Assembly: GCA_037576195.1 (NCBI GenBank)
Contig: CM075103.1
Coordinates: forward strand, 17,608,001-17,672,000
Source: Phytoseiulus persimilis
Lineage: Eukaryota > Arthropoda > Arachnida > Mesostigmata > Phytoseiidae
Length of the DNA stretch: 64,000 nucleotides
Direction: 5' to 3'
The translations under genes were made by a program, and so were the position numbers. Numbering within the stretch: position 1 is the stretch's first letter; every line of letters starts with the position of its first letter. The notes under the pieces are model-generated. The model was not told the origin of the DNA. It made no database searches and saw nothing but the letters and a program-made list of their open reading frames with translations. Positions 34,750 through 46,229 of the stretch are shown piece after piece.

Positions 34750-37480
34750 ATGCGAGAACGTGGCACATTCGAGCAAGCACGTTCAGGGTTCGAGGTTCCG
34801 TATGATTTTCTCGTAACAGATGTTCGTTCGTTGACAACAGCAGTGGAGCTCTTCGCGGAGCCGGGTTCCCGACGAGAAACAAATGGCTCTGAAGAGAACG
34901 ATGGAATCGTGGACATCATCTCTCCGGCCGTTCAGGTTCACGAAACCAATTACACCGAATGATGGTGTGAGTGTAGCTCACAGAATCAGACCCGTATCTT
35001 CCTCGGAGAAAAGTTCCCTCCATTCACGGCACGTCCGCGTTTTCAGACTCTGTCCCGAGCCAGAGCAGCGGGACACAAACGCTCCCTGGGTACATCCGAT
35101 GTGACCGGCGGTAAGCGCTCAATATTGTCGGTTGAGCCTTTCAACCTGCAGATCGAGATCCTCCGGTGTTTTGGAGTTCCGCGGGTGGAATGAATGGTCT
35201 CGCGGATATTAAAATTTCAGCATCCATCGAGTCTCCGAAGAAGACACGCCTCGACATCAAACGGAGCTCAATTGAGAAGACTTCAAAGCTTCGCGTACTT
35301 CTGACCAGTCGAATCAAGGCCCCAACAGTCGTCAGAGGGAACGTGACCAAGCGCAGAACTTTGATTCCCATTCATCAGAAGGAAGTCCCGGAGAAAGGTT
35401 CGCGCACCCTCACTCTTTACTCGTCTTGGACTCAAACGGGCATTGGGGATTTTTTTGTGGAGTCCATACAACCGCAAACACGGTTCTCGTGTGAAAAATC
35501 CGTATTGGGACTTCCTCAATGTTTCTCCTCGCAGCTATTACGTCATCGATAACTGACGATATTTGTGAGCGGCTCAAAGCTCTCGAACTCAAGGTTGAGG
35601 AGAACACAGAGGTGAGTGGTTCCGCATGCTCGAGAACCGCAATGATCGAATCGTCCTAAGCAGATGAAGTTGAACAATGATGGATCTCGAATGCATCCCA
35701 TCTGTATCTTGTTGCTGTTCCCAGCTGGCGCAATGTCGAATCAAGGAGCTCCTCGAGAGAAACGATGCCTTGGTCGAGGAAACTGACCGGCTGAGGATAC
35801 TCCTCCAAGGTAAAATCGACGAAATATGGTGAGTGCCGGGATCTTGGTGCGGATTCGTCAAATCCGAAGCCCTCCTTCTGCTACGAAATCTTCAAGGATC
35901 TCGTTTCATCTCCAGGGAGCTGAAGAAGGACGGAATCGAAGCGGCGAGGAAGCTGAACGACCGAGAGCTCGAAGTTGAGCAGCTCGAGGCTCGGCTCGAT
36001 GGCCAATCGCATGCCTTCGCGGATCTGGAGAAGAAGTATCGTACTCTCCAAGTCAAGTTTTCAATTGTGAAAAAAATGGCGGATTTCTGGGACTCTGAAA
36101 GCACAACGCTGCGCAACCTCCTTGATGTCGAGCAGGTGCGCACCAAGGAAGTCGCTGAAGCGCTCACGACAGCTACAGCCGAGAACAGTTTGATCAGATC
36201 GAAGCTCAGGAAGAGCTCGGCGGAGTTGCAAAACGTTCACAACAGGCTCCTCGAAGCGCAGGGCAACATCCAAGTGTATGCGAAGATAAGACCAAGATCC
36301 GCTCGGCGAATTCATCGCTGTGTCCTCAAACGTCAGAATCAATCGATCGTTGTCGAGAAACTCCCTCTGAAGAACGGGAGGTCGAACCAGGTTTCGTTCA
36401 AGCTCGACGGAGTTTTCGACACTGATCGCTCGATGAGTGACATCTTGGACGCTGTCAAACCTCTGATTCAATCGGCTGTCAACGGTCACAACGTCTGCAT
36501 CCTGACCTACGGGTCCAGTGGAACGGGAAAAACCCATACAATGGAAGGTCGACCGTCGGCACCCGATGGTTCTAGGCTCGACGATGATTCGGAAATCGGA
36601 ATCGTTCCTCGGGCTTTCATGAAAGCGCTGGAGTTCGTCGAAGAACAAAGCGGCTCGGTGTATCGTTTCACACTGGAAGCCTCTTTCATAGAAATTCGCA
36701 ATGACATCATCTACGATCTTTTGGACACAGACAGGAATTGTCCGCTGCGGCTCTGCCCGGATCCCGGGAGGTGAGTCGTGAGAATCCATTCGGTTGCCTG
36801 TTTCCAATCGAATTGTTCGAGAGCGAAGACAACCCCACTCATTCTCGTTCCAGGAGGAAATCAGCGGTTGCGGAAAATGTCAAGGCAGTGCAAATCACTT
36901 CGTCGAAACAGATCCTGGAGCTCATGGAGACGCTCCGGAAACGAAGGCGCTCCGCCCAATCCAAGAGCGACGGGCCATCGCCACGTGCTCATCGTGTTTA
37001 TCAATTGCAGATAACTTCTGAGTGCGGGGAGCCTCAAGCGATACGAACTAGTGTTTTGAACCTGGTCAAGCTCGCCGCTGCCGATAGCGTTAGGGGAATC
37101 CTCGCCGAAGGAATAAGCTCGATCGAAACCAAAAATATAAACTCTACACTAGCTGCACTGCTGTCAGTTTACAGCAGCCTCGGGAGCAAGGTAGGGACTG
37201 TGTGAAGTCATTCGATTGGAGTGGCGGAATCGTTTCGATAGATGCTCAAGGAATATTTTCTGTGCCGAGGCGCTTCGACATTCTTTCTGCTGCGCAGGCG
37301 TCTCATGTTCCGTATCGGAATTCGAAGCTCACCCACTTTCTGTCGTCGGTGCTCAACAACGAATCGAAATCTCTCATCTTGGCTCATCTGTCGCCCGAGG
37401 AAGAGCAGCTGACCAGCAGCATAAACACATTAAAAATCGCACAGAAGTTCCGAGAAATCCATATTGACAGCGAGTCTTGA
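34750..37480 (+). CDS. C-terminal-motor kinesin with degenerate switches
   Basis: Kinesin-14-like microtubule protein. Eight exons, 34750-34935, 34984-35110, 35152-35397, 35535-35611, 35725-35828, 35916-36770, 36854-37190 and 37298-37480, give 704 residues with unbroken phase. It begins with a basic, Ser/Thr-rich tail (HKRSLG, TKRRTL). A coiled coil covers about 210-360, and the motor starts at GNIQVYAKIRPRS near 363. The P-loop GSSGTGKT (446-453) is intact, and the late motif VPYRNSKLT is intact. Switch I, normally N-x-x-S-S-R-S-H, reads SPRAH at 574-578. Switch II, normally D-L-A-G-S-E, reads KLAAAD at 604-609, losing the Asp and Gly needed for the ATPase cycle. It may bind microtubules or a partner without cycling ATP, comparable in logic to the yeast non-catalytic kinesin partners Vik1 and Cik1. 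The first ATG is a choice; an upstream 5' exon is possible. Confidence 0.85.
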
Positions 37481-38597
37481 ACGACTTTTGTTCCAAAATA
37501 TTCTCTCTGGCATACAGAGACTTTTCAGGAATTTTGTGGAGAGCAGACGTCGTGAACTGATGGGAAGCGTGATTTTTGTCCGATAGAGGCGACTGGTCTC
37601 AGTTAGAATCGGGGACTATAATCGTAAAGTCGAATACTTGCTGTGCGTCTGGGTGAAGGACGTTCGCCCATGAAGTCGTCAATACAAATTGTACCCCCCG
37701 CATTGAATCGTTCTTTTTGATTCGGCCTGATCTCATCCGGCAAACGATCCAAGATTCGTATTCCGGGTTCGAATCCGCCCTACTCAATCAATTTATTGTT
37801 CCGGTCAGTTAAATTTCAAACATATCCCATGGATACAGCAGTTCGCGAAAAAGAGTTCTCCATTGATCTTATCACTCTGTCATGAGTTCAACGGGGCCAC
37901 CGGGGACGATTCTTAGCCTGCGATGAGGCAAGCGAAATATTTCGTCACCAACTGGGATCTGCAACAAAACCCGAAGAGAGTCGCGCATTCCTTCTGAGAT
38001 TTGGCTGCTCGCTTCCGGAAACCCTCGTCAAATGAGACGGAAACGAAATCAAGTCATCTGTATACTGATGACAGCCGAGGAAACTTTCTCCTCTCTGGAA
38101 GGTTAGCAATGATACTGGCCGACATGAGCATATAGACTTCCCAAGTTCGTCATGGGCGTGGAGCTGTCAGTGAGTGAGGATCGGGAGGAGATATGAAGCG
38201 AAGTCATGCGGAGACATGGAGTTCTATCGCGGCAGAATTCGCGGAATCCTTTTTGTGCACACGATAAAAGTGGAGCCGGAATAACCAGCTTCGATTCTTT
38301 GTGGGGGGTCGACGTGGAGAAATATTTGAGCGTCGCGCTCCTCTGTCCTGTCTGTACAACGCTTTCTCCTACGTTCGGAGATCGTATTCCTCTGATGCTC
38401 GGTCACAGCTTCAGCTGTCTCTCTTTCCCTGGAGGCCCGGTTTTCGAGAGAGATGTTTTTGATTCATAGTCCTGGCCTTCGCCGTTCATGTATGTTTCTA
38501 TTCAAGCGTTGGCAAGAATGTATTCTTTCTGCAAATAGATTTCATATGCCTTATTGCTGCCGCTTTCGAATCAAATGATAGCCTCGACACGAGTTTG
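37481..38597. other. No gene seen
   Basis: Downstream of the kinesin gene. A T-loop-like string near 37765-37780 does not fold into a tRNA. Nothing else is supported. Confidence 0.4.
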
Positions 38598-39479
38598 TCA
38601 GATGAGGTTTCCAGTGAAAATCGGTTCCCTTGTCCTCATGAACGCGAAGACTTCCCAGACTTTGGCTCCGTCCACATGGATTGCCAACTTTTCCAACAAG
38701 CTCTGTCCAGTCGCCCTTGTGTCGGGCAGGGGCGACTTGCGTTCGTCCAACCAGTTATTGAAAACAGCCGAACGTGCTAGATCGATGTCGATTTCGCTAT
38801 CAATTTGTTTATTAATAACATCGATCAACAGGGCGTTTGAAAGTAGAGTATGAACGGGATCTTCCAACAGAAAACGGCTTCTCTTCATGCGTATTTTACA
38901 GAGATATTTACAGAGTTGTGTTCGTGTTTAGCCTTTCTCTACCGCTTCCTTTGAGCGAGACTTCCTATGGAGAAGCTCTGCCCGGTCGGCCACAAGACGG
39001 ATCGGAGTCGAAAAGTCTTCGTCCGGCGGTAAATTTTTGAATCCGGTCTCCCGGACACAAACCGCAGCTCTGGGAGCCTTCGACTCTTGTCGCTGAAACT
39101 GAGGAGCACCGAATGAGAGCTGTGCAGTTTTGCATACAGATGAGTTCGACCCCAGGGAGATCGAGATTCTCAGCCCGGCGACCGTACGGATCGATAAATC
39201 GTGGCTCGTAATAGATTGCGAGACAAACACATCTTCATTCGGAAGGCTCAAACATTTATCTCAACAAACCTTTCCAGCGGCACCGATGAGCGGTCCGTAC
39301 AGATTCTTCCAAGTTTTGTTCAACCTGCTCACTACTTTTTGTGCAGTCTCTGCCTCAGTGTTCACAACTCTATCCTTCAGGAAGATCCTTTCCGTGACAC
39401 ACAGTTTCTTCGGGCGGGTCTTCGCTTGTGTGACCAAGGGCACACCGGCGCAGAGCCGGCGAGGAATATTCGAAGTCAT
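38598..39479 (-). CDS. Unrecognised small basic protein gene
   Basis: Function unknown. An ATG at 39479 starts exon 39479-39270 (70 codons, MTSNIPRRLCAGVP... ending LYGPLIGAAGK) at a GTTTGT donor. The acceptor TTTCAG leads in phase 0 into 39092-38928, which encodes RQESKAPRAAVCVRE and stops at TAA 38928. Alternatively, a GTAGAG donor inside that exon could join to a further minus-strand frame, 38888-38598 (FLLEDPVHTLLSNALLIDVI ... TGNLI, stop TGA). That frame has its own ATG and could be a separate gene. The composition looks coding throughout. The basic N-terminus without acidic residues could be a mitochondrial presequence, which is only a guess. No family was recognised. Confidence 0.5.
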
Positions 39480-41198
39480 CTGGCAAATCGATTCCCGATT
39501 TGCACCCGGAAACAAATAAGCCGCGCGAACCAGCCGAGGTCGAGGTCCGCACACATCCAGGCGTCAGATCGTAAACATGTTCCAGCGCCGCCTAGCGGTG
39601 AGTCGGTATCGATTCAAAGACTGCCGCTAAAACATATGGTGGGGTTGGCCGTGGAGGCCGATCGCGCGAAACTGTCTCGATTCACTGTTTTCAAGTTTCC
39701 GAAATCGATGTGTGGGAGGCTATGCATTCCATTCAGAAGAGAAAATCTTCCAGCGAAAGTTGAGAGCGCTGAGCTGGGAGAGGCGCTCCGGCATTTGCGC
39801 GGAGTGAGTGAGAACGATTCGAGCCGTTCCTGGGGAAGAAGCGCCAGCGGTGGGCTGCCGCGGTCTGATACGCTACTTGCACCGCGTTCCTTTCCTGGGA
39901 CCGCGAGTCAGCACGAGTTGTGCGGCAGCGACAACGTCTACAACTCATGATTGTAATCGATCTGATCGTGGCATATTATAGGTAAAGAGACGGAAATTGG
40001 ATCATATGATATGTTTTTGGAGCTTCGAACCCGGTTATACAATGTGCTTCACGGCATGTCAAACTGGCTCGTTCGATGGGGGAGATTGAGTTTCTTTCTG
40101 AAAACGCTCACTGGCAATTACACTGGCAACTAGACAGCTGGATGTCCTCACTCGGGGACGAAAATTTCGTTATCGACGCCCATCTCGGCCTGAATCAAGT
40201 TACTGGTAACGGAAGATATGAATATCGCGCTCTCTTCCGTTTTGAAGGAAGTATTCCAGCAAAGGTTGACAGCGTTTCGTGCAATGTGCGCATCGCGAAA
40301 CATAGACCTCCACGGTCACTGAAGCGACGCAGGAACGTCAGCACGAACGGGCAGCGGGATGCGGCGGCCGAGCGAACGCGATCCGCGCTCACGTATACGT
40401 TCACAACAGGAAGCGTTTCTCGTTCTCTGCGAGTCCGCCTGATGCTCCGGAACCAATCGCTGCCTGGAAGTTTCGCCGGGGCGGGGATTCCCGAACTCCA
40501 TCATCGATACCGTCCGGTGGAGATGCGAAGGCAGCTATTCAAGAATTTCGCTCAATCCTGGAAATCCTGGGAAAGGCAATCGCTCGGACTAAGATCGGTT
40601 CAGAGTGTGGACATGGATATCAACGGATGACATCATAATTCGAGGTATCGAATCCATAGCAGAGCTTCACAACGAATGAATTGGGTGAGTCAATCGATGG
40701 AAACGGAAAGTTTTTTTCGGTTCCCGGATACTCCTGCGGGAGACGATCAGAACCCTGTGAGATCCTCTGCTCGTGACGCGGAGCTCCCTTGCGGGGCGAA
40801 CCAGCCACAGATACTGCTCTCAAATCTGTCCTTTCCTTGTCGACGGCGCTCGCAGCGAGCGCCTCCTAGGAGCAGGGCAGTTGAGAAATAACTCATTATT
40901 TAAGCATTGAGCGGAGTTGAATAACAAAACCAAACTTCGAATCACTAGCATCCGACGACAACGAGACCGCAATGTGGGACCAATGTAAGCACAAGGTTGA
41001 CAAGGCATTGCAAAATGTGCAACCATTGCGGACGATCGAGCAGAATCCCTGGTTCCCGTTCGAAGCACGGAACCACTTCCGCAAGTATGGAGCTTACCGC
41101 TTTCGGCTGGAGATTCTAGTTGAGGCTCGAGATCTTCAGATCGGCCGAACTCTCTGAAATCATCGGATAGATAGTCGTCGATCACGATTAGGGGTCGC
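39480..41198. other. Gap with one weak open frame
   Basis: A plus frame 40076-40630 begins with ATG and has 184 codons. Its first half reads like protein (FVIDAHLGLNQVTG), its second half is Arg/Ser-rich. There are no domains or supporting signals. Other open frames here (39201-39950) do not resemble proteins. Confidence 0.3.
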
Positions 41199-41224
41199 AG
41201 ACTCGGACTCGCGAGTCCGAGTCT
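41199..41224. repeat. Perfect 26-bp palindrome
   Basis: AGACTCGGACTCG is followed directly by its reverse complement CGAGTCCGAGTCT with no spacer. The adjacent ACGAGTCC repeats part of it. It lies about 185 nt upstream of the four-helix membrane protein start. Confidence 0.85.
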
Positions 41225-41408
41225 ACGAGTCCAGATCCAGAGGGCGCAAAATCCTATATTTGTCGCCAGGTTCATGTCTCGACATTCGCGTGAAGTCCGT
41301 AGTTATGGTGATATTCCTGGAGTTATTCAAGCTTTTCGCGGCCGTCGTCGTCGCGGGCGACTCAACAATTTAGTCGAGTCACTCGACTGAAATCCCGATC
41401 CCCACCAG

Positions 41409-42128
41409 ATGCATGGCTTACGACGGCCTCAAAACCACAACCACCTCCAAGAATATGAGCACAGCTACGGGTTTCACGTGAATACCGAGACTTGGATCCA
41501 ACTTCAAAAACAGGATTTTGCGCCCTCATCCGGACTCGTCGATTTCTGCGACCCTGATCACAGCCCTTCCGGAACTCAGATCGGAATTCTTTGCAGAGTA
41601 ATATACAGCATCGTGATCACGTTTCACGCCATGTGGGTCGTCAAGGGATTCTACCGCATGCTGCATGTGTTCGGGGCGGATACGCACGACTTCGAAATCC
41701 ACGAAATCGCTATCGTCTTCATCAGTCGATTCATAGGCTTCTTGCTTCAGTTGTGTGGCATCTTGTGTTTCATTTGGAAATTGTTGGGACGAGCCAGTCA
41801 AGCCCTCGTGGAGAGCATCACAAAGAACTTCAGCTACCTCCAGCTGTTCAACGTGGCCGCGAGCGCTCCGCTTCTTCTGATAGGAATCTTTGTGAACCTC
41901 GTGAGGTGGAACTCGAGGACTCTAACTGCTCGAGCGGTATCGCTTTTCTCGAACCTCATGTACGGGCTGGTTCATCTTGTCGTTTGTGACATCTTCATCT
42001 CATGGCCTGATGAGAGTGGAGGTTCTGCAGAGGTGCCAACTTCTGACAATATGCCTCCGATGGACGCTGCTCCGCAAGATGCGAAGCCAAACGTCAAGAA
42101 GGAAGTTTCGAAAGTGCCCAGGCAGTGA
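41409..42128 (+). CDS. Four-transmembrane protein of unknown function
   Basis: The frame from ATG 41409 has 239 residues. Four hydrophobic segments are evident at about residues 59-83 (IGILCRVIYSIVITFHAMWV), 97-121 (IAIVFISRFIGFLLQLCGIL), 141-160 (LFNVAASAPLLLIGIFVNLV) and 172-196 (SLFSNLMYGLVHLVVCDIFI). Both ends are hydrophilic, and the C-terminus is Pro/Asp/Lys-rich. This layout resembles arthropod tetraspan membrane proteins, but I do not recognise the family. CCCCACCAG directly precedes the ATG and could be a splice acceptor, so there may be an upstream exon and a different N-terminus. Downstream by 63 nt lies another possible open frame. Confidence 0.65.
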   Translation: MHGLRRPQNHNHLQEYEHSYGFHVNTETWIQLQKQDFAPSSGLVDFCDPDHSPSGTQIGILCRVIYSIVITFHAMWVVKGFYRMLHVFGADTHDFEIHEIAIVFISRFIGFLLQLCGILCFIWKLLGRASQALVESITKNFSYLQLFNVAASAPLLLIGIFVNLVRWNSRTLTARAVSLFSNLMYGLVHLVVCDIFISWPDESGGSAEVPTSDNMPPMDAAPQDAKPNVKKEVSKVPRQ

Positions 42129-42191
42129 TTGTCGGCTTCTGATCGAGGGAAAAAAATCGCGGAACCCCTCTGACATGGCGACCCCCGGAAG

Positions 42192-42770
42192 ATGGCTTCG
42201 AATAAAAAATTGAGGTCCGTTATCCCGAGCGCGCGCGGGGCTTCGATAATTAAAGACTTTCCTGTGAAGATCGAGTTCTTCCTCGTCGAAAACTATCCTG
42301 TCGTTGTTACAGTTCCGTCGACACCGTTTTGGCTGGAGTATCGAGCTAGGGAGCAGGGGGCCTCGTCAGAGTCAAGTCTCCGACTTCACTCGTTTAGGAT
42401 GTCGCGAACTCAGGGAGCTATACTTGGAACTCGAATTAGTGCAGAAATCTCGATGGATTTTGTAATAATGACTGCCAGGAACGCTCATCTCTGGGCTTCC
42501 AAGCATCGCGCATCCGGCTGTGATTCAGTGTATTTAGAAGCCAGTACGAGAGGCAACAGTATTCTTCGCCGCCTCAGCTGGGGCACTCGGAATGAATATT
42601 TGAAGCGAAATTACTCGGATGTTCTCTCGCGCCCCGGAGAGTCGTGCATGCTTGTGTCGGGACTCGCCCACAAATGTAGTGGATGGTCAATCTCGACCGG
42701 TATGACTCCTGGAAATTCCCCTATCAAGAGCTTCCTACCAGGAGACGATATCAGTTTTTTGTCGAGCTGA
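42192..42770 (+). CDS. Possible small gene, unknown product
   Basis: ATG at 42192 opens 192 codons to TGA at 42768-42770. The N-terminal third (KIEFFLVENYPVVVTVPSTP) reads as plausible protein; the rest is less convincing. No domain, signal peptide or splice context helps. It could be chance. Confidence 0.3.
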   Translation: MASNKKLRSVIPSARGASIIKDFPVKIEFFLVENYPVVVTVPSTPFWLEYRAREQGASSESSLRLHSFRMSRTQGAILGTRISAEISMDFVIMTARNAHLWASKHRASGCDSVYLEASTRGNSILRRLSWGTRNEYLKRNYSDVLSRPGESCMLVSGLAHKCSGWSISTGMTPGNSPIKSFLPGDDISFLSS

Positions 42771-44156
42771 CCTGCGGCGTACAAGCATCCCGACGTCGCT
42801 GCGGTGAGTTTCGTGAGTGAGCTAGTTCTGGGAGGCTCTCATCGAGCTGGATCTGTCGGATTCGCGGAGAAGAAGATCCTGTTCAGGAAATGAAAGATTC
42901 TTCTCGAAGTCGGAAAGCGAACTGGGGCGGCAGCGTTTGGGAATGAATGCATTTTCGTTCGGTCACATCGAGCAAATCGATTTCGAATATCGGAGCATCA
43001 CTCCGATCAGACCCATATTTTTCCATTCCGGTTCTGGAATTCGGGACCGAATGGTTCGGCGGGGCAAGATATTCCTATTGAATCTTCAGAGTGCGGAGAG
43101 CTGCCATCTTGTCTCGGTATTTGTCATGTTTTCTGGCCCCACTTAGCCTCTTTTCGGCGTGATACACGGCGAAAAACGAGGTGTCGTCGATTTTTCAGTC
43201 AGCTCTATCTTGGGAGGTTCCAATCTGCGGTTATGATCTGCGTTCTAGCGGCCAGTCGAGCTTCCTCGGCGAGAGGTTGAAGAATCAAACAGTGGACGAT
43301 GGAGCCCTGGGAAGATAGTGGCCTAATCACCGCCGCTTACTGCTCCCAAAAAGCGCTCTCGGGCTAAATCCCTATTCTTAGTCCGCTGCGAGCTTTGGAC
43401 TACTCTTGCGCGGGCGGCCACTCGCCAGGGATTGTGCTTCGGAGCGGCTGATTTCTTTCTCTTCCTAAGAGGATGACGCTAAAAGAAGATCTCAATTCAC
43501 TTTCCATAATCCGCAAGCATCTCCCAACATACGTTCGGAGCGAGCTAGCTGATAGCGGGGCCAGCAGCGTGGACAGCGACGTGCAAGGGGCCACCGGCTC
43601 TGGAATGATATGGAGTTTCTTGAGGGGAAATGAACTCAGAGAACGTTGATCAAAACATCGTGTGATGCAGCAGAGAATGGGAACCGGAATTCGTAGCGTC
43701 CGTGTATAATGAGAACCAAGAGATCGTCAGGGGGAACGAGGGGGGTTCCCGCCGAATGAGCTCCGCGAACCAAATCAATTATTCGCCGATCAACATCCTG
43801 TCTCTTGCCCTCTGCGCTTCGCTTGATTCGATTGTGAATTTCACGTGGAAGACGGACCAACGAATCGAACGCTGCTTGTCACAAATCATGGAAATCCGCT
43901 GTGCCAGAAAGCCTTGTCAGAGGCTCATGTAGTAGCGGTGATTCGAATTTATTCGTGATCTCGGTGCATACGGATGATTCTCAGCCTTCGGAACGACAGC
44001 GCTACGAAACAAGCGAACCCATTGATGATATTCTCATTCGATTAGACGGTAGTTTCCTGACCTGGGGTTCGCGCCAACCTCTGGTCCTCACGTCGGAACC
44101 CTCGCAACTGCTCTGGTCCGGTCGTTGGAGGCCGCCCGCAAGAAACTCCACATCCG
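42771..44156. other. Gap with two short coding-like frames
   Basis: A plus-strand ATG at 43472 starts a 58-codon frame (MTLKEDLNSLSIIRKHLPTY) ending in TGA at 43646-43648, directly after a pyrimidine-rich CTTCCTAAG that may be an acceptor. A minus frame, about 43875-43636, (RLPREIHNRIKRSAEGKR) also looks coding. They overlap little and neither is recognised. Confidence 0.3.
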
Positions 44157-45356
44157 ATGGGGAAACCAAGATCGCTCATCACTGTGCTCGTCTACTTGGG
44201 CTGTCTGTGCGGTTCGGTTGTCCAAATGTCCAACCTGATCCAGAGGTATCTGGAGCGCCGAACTCAAGTGAGTCAAACCGAGGTTCCGAAGAAAGGCCTC
44301 GTGTTCCCGGCCATCACGATCTGCGTGGATTTTTGGACGAATAAGGCGAAGCTGTGCGAACTCTACGAAAACAAGTGCTCGAAGCGCGACATGGTCATCA
44401 TGACCATGATGTTCCAACAGAACGTCAACGCTGACCTGCGCAACAAAACGGCCTTCGATCCTACGCATCTGTTCTCCTGTCGCCTCAGAGGCTCGGGCTC
44501 GTGCGATGTAGATCTCGACTGCTCGGACGCCATCAAGATGACCTCTTTCCGTAGACCTTTGCAAATGTGTTACACTCTGGACCTGAGCGGAAACCCCAGG
44601 TTCCGATGCGAGGAACCCTGGTTCCTTGAGGCGAGTTTGGGGACGGCCGTGAGACCCAAGGACACCATAATTTTCATGAGATCTCAAGCTGTGCCCGTCA
44701 TCTTGGCCCAGCCGGGAATATCCCCGCTCCTCGAGATTCCCTCGGTGGAACTACGCCCGGGCTACGCTCATGTAGTGACAGTCCGTCAGCAGAACATAAA
44801 GAGGCTGCCAGCGCCGTTCGAGTCCGACTGCATTGAATACGAGACCCTGGGACACCAGTTCGACATGAACGGAGTCCACTCGATGGAATCGTGCGTGCAG
44901 CAATGTCTGTACAGAGTGGAGTTCGCGTTGTGCGGTTGCATAACGTACACGCACGAGTTCTTTGGCTCCATCGGGCTCCCGGCTTGCTTGAATTTAACCC
45001 GAGGTTTTGAATACTGCAAACAGCTGATCATCAATGGCGAGGAATACAAGCGGTGTTACGCAGAGTGTCGAGTCCCGTGCAAAGAGACTCGATACGATGT
45101 GAAACTGGCCAGGATCACGCCGATTTCTAATCTCAAAGCGGCCGAGAGAGAAACGAACTTCCGGGTAAAATTCCGCTTCGCAACCCTCAGCGTTGAGGTA
45201 CTCGAAGTAGCGCCGCTGATCAGCTTCCAGACGTTGATGGCCTACATGGGCGGTAGTTTCGGAGTGTGGATCGGGAAGTCGCTGAGGGATATACTCACCT
45301 GGGTCATGCGCACTGCTGGCTCACTTCTCCACAGGAACGTTCTGCAGGAAGGCTAG
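44157..45356 (+). CDS. DEG/ENaC (ASC) sodium channel subunit
   Basis: Amiloride-sensitive-type cation channel subunit of the degenerin/pickpocket superfamily, plasma membrane. One exon, 399 residues from ATG 44157. The first membrane helix is at about residues 7-30, followed by the post-TM1 motif FPAITIC (51-57), and then a Cys-rich extracellular domain with CVQQC, CGC, CYAEC and PCKETRYD. Before and within the second helix lies GGSFGVWIGKSLRDI, matching the family's G-G-x-x-G-L-F-x-G-x-S pattern although the third position of G-x-S is Lys. The N-terminal cytosolic stretch that normally carries the gating His-Gly pair is absent: the protein starts right at helix 1. Either an upstream exon exists or this subunit is N-terminally short. 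At 399 residues it is shorter than typical members (about 450-600). Confidence 0.85.
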   Translation: MGKPRSLITVLVYLGCLCGSVVQMSNLIQRYLERRTQVSQTEVPKKGLVFPAITICVDFWTNKAKLCELYENKCSKRDMVIMTMMFQQNVNADLRNKTAFDPTHLFSCRLRGSGSCDVDLDCSDAIKMTSFRRPLQMCYTLDLSGNPRFRCEEPWFLEASLGTAVRPKDTIIFMRSQAVPVILAQPGISPLLEIPSVELRPGYAHVVTVRQQNIKRLPAPFESDCIEYETLGHQFDMNGVHSMESCVQQCLYRVEFALCGCITYTHEFFGSIGLPACLNLTRGFEYCKQLIINGEEYKRCYAECRVPCKETRYDVKLARITPISNLKAAERETNFRVKFRFATLSVEVLEVAPLISFQTLMAYMGGSFGVWIGKSLRDILTWVMRTAGSLLHRNVLQEG

Positions 45357-46229
45357 TGAATAACCACGGGACGACCTTTCGCTGATCAAGTTCAAGGAGT
45401 CTCATCGAAATCGGAGACAATTTTCCCTCACGGAGCAACCGTCGAACAGAAGAGGCTAGCCTTGTTTGGAAGAAAACAAAACACGGAATGATATGGTCTC
45501 CGTTTCAGTAAAATTTTCCTGTCTACGCGACCACCCGAGAACTGTTCCGGAACACTTGCATGGTGAGACCAGCGTCAGATGCATTGTTGTGGAATCTGCT
45601 GCTCTCGACGACCACCGCGCATAAGAACTGTGAGCTTCGACGGAATTTGTCGATCCTTACTTGGAAGTTGACAGTGAAATGGATCGTGATCTAATTCGCG
45701 CTTCTCCGAGAATGAGGAGTGTGTCTCAGAGAACGGAACGCCTCATAGTTCATTTCTCGGTTCCGGTCGGTGTAGGGGGCTCAGCAGGTGCGGGAATCTC
45801 TGAATCATTCGCCCAACTCGCCTGTAACTGACTCGAACTTCCAAATCGGGGGAAATAATTGACTGCTACCACCATGATTTTGCAAATACAATCCGAGTAA
45901 CCAGGTGACAAACTTATAATAAATAAGCCATTTATTGGACCATTCTTTCTTACATATCTCTACAAAAACGCACGAGCTCGCGTCATTCATTGCTCGGACA
46001 CTTCATACAGCCAGTATCCCAGCCGTAAGAGTTCTGCTATACCAAGCTTCGTCTTTTGCGAATGCTGCTGTATTTACACGTGACGAACCGCATCGACTTG
46101 GGGTTATGTACAGATTTCAGGCAGGAAACGCATCCAGGCATGGAAGGATGAGAACTTAATTGTAGAACCTTCTGGATCCACGGCAGGCTTTGCTTTCGAT
46201 GTGCTAACAGCTCCCTCCTCGACCGGTAA
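45357..46229. other. No gene seen
   Basis: 3' of the channel gene. AATAAA-type strings around 45916-45926 occur on both strands and could serve either neighbour. Nothing else is supported. Confidence 0.4.

Noticed and set aside
37760-37785. GGGTTCGAATCC string resembling a tRNA T-arm
   Set aside because: The flanking bases do not form a five-pair T stem, and no acceptor, D or anticodon arms fit around it.
39201-39950. 249-codon plus-strand open frame
   Set aside because: It does not start with a convincing context, its composition is not protein-like, and the minus strand has a phase-consistent exon pair across its first third.
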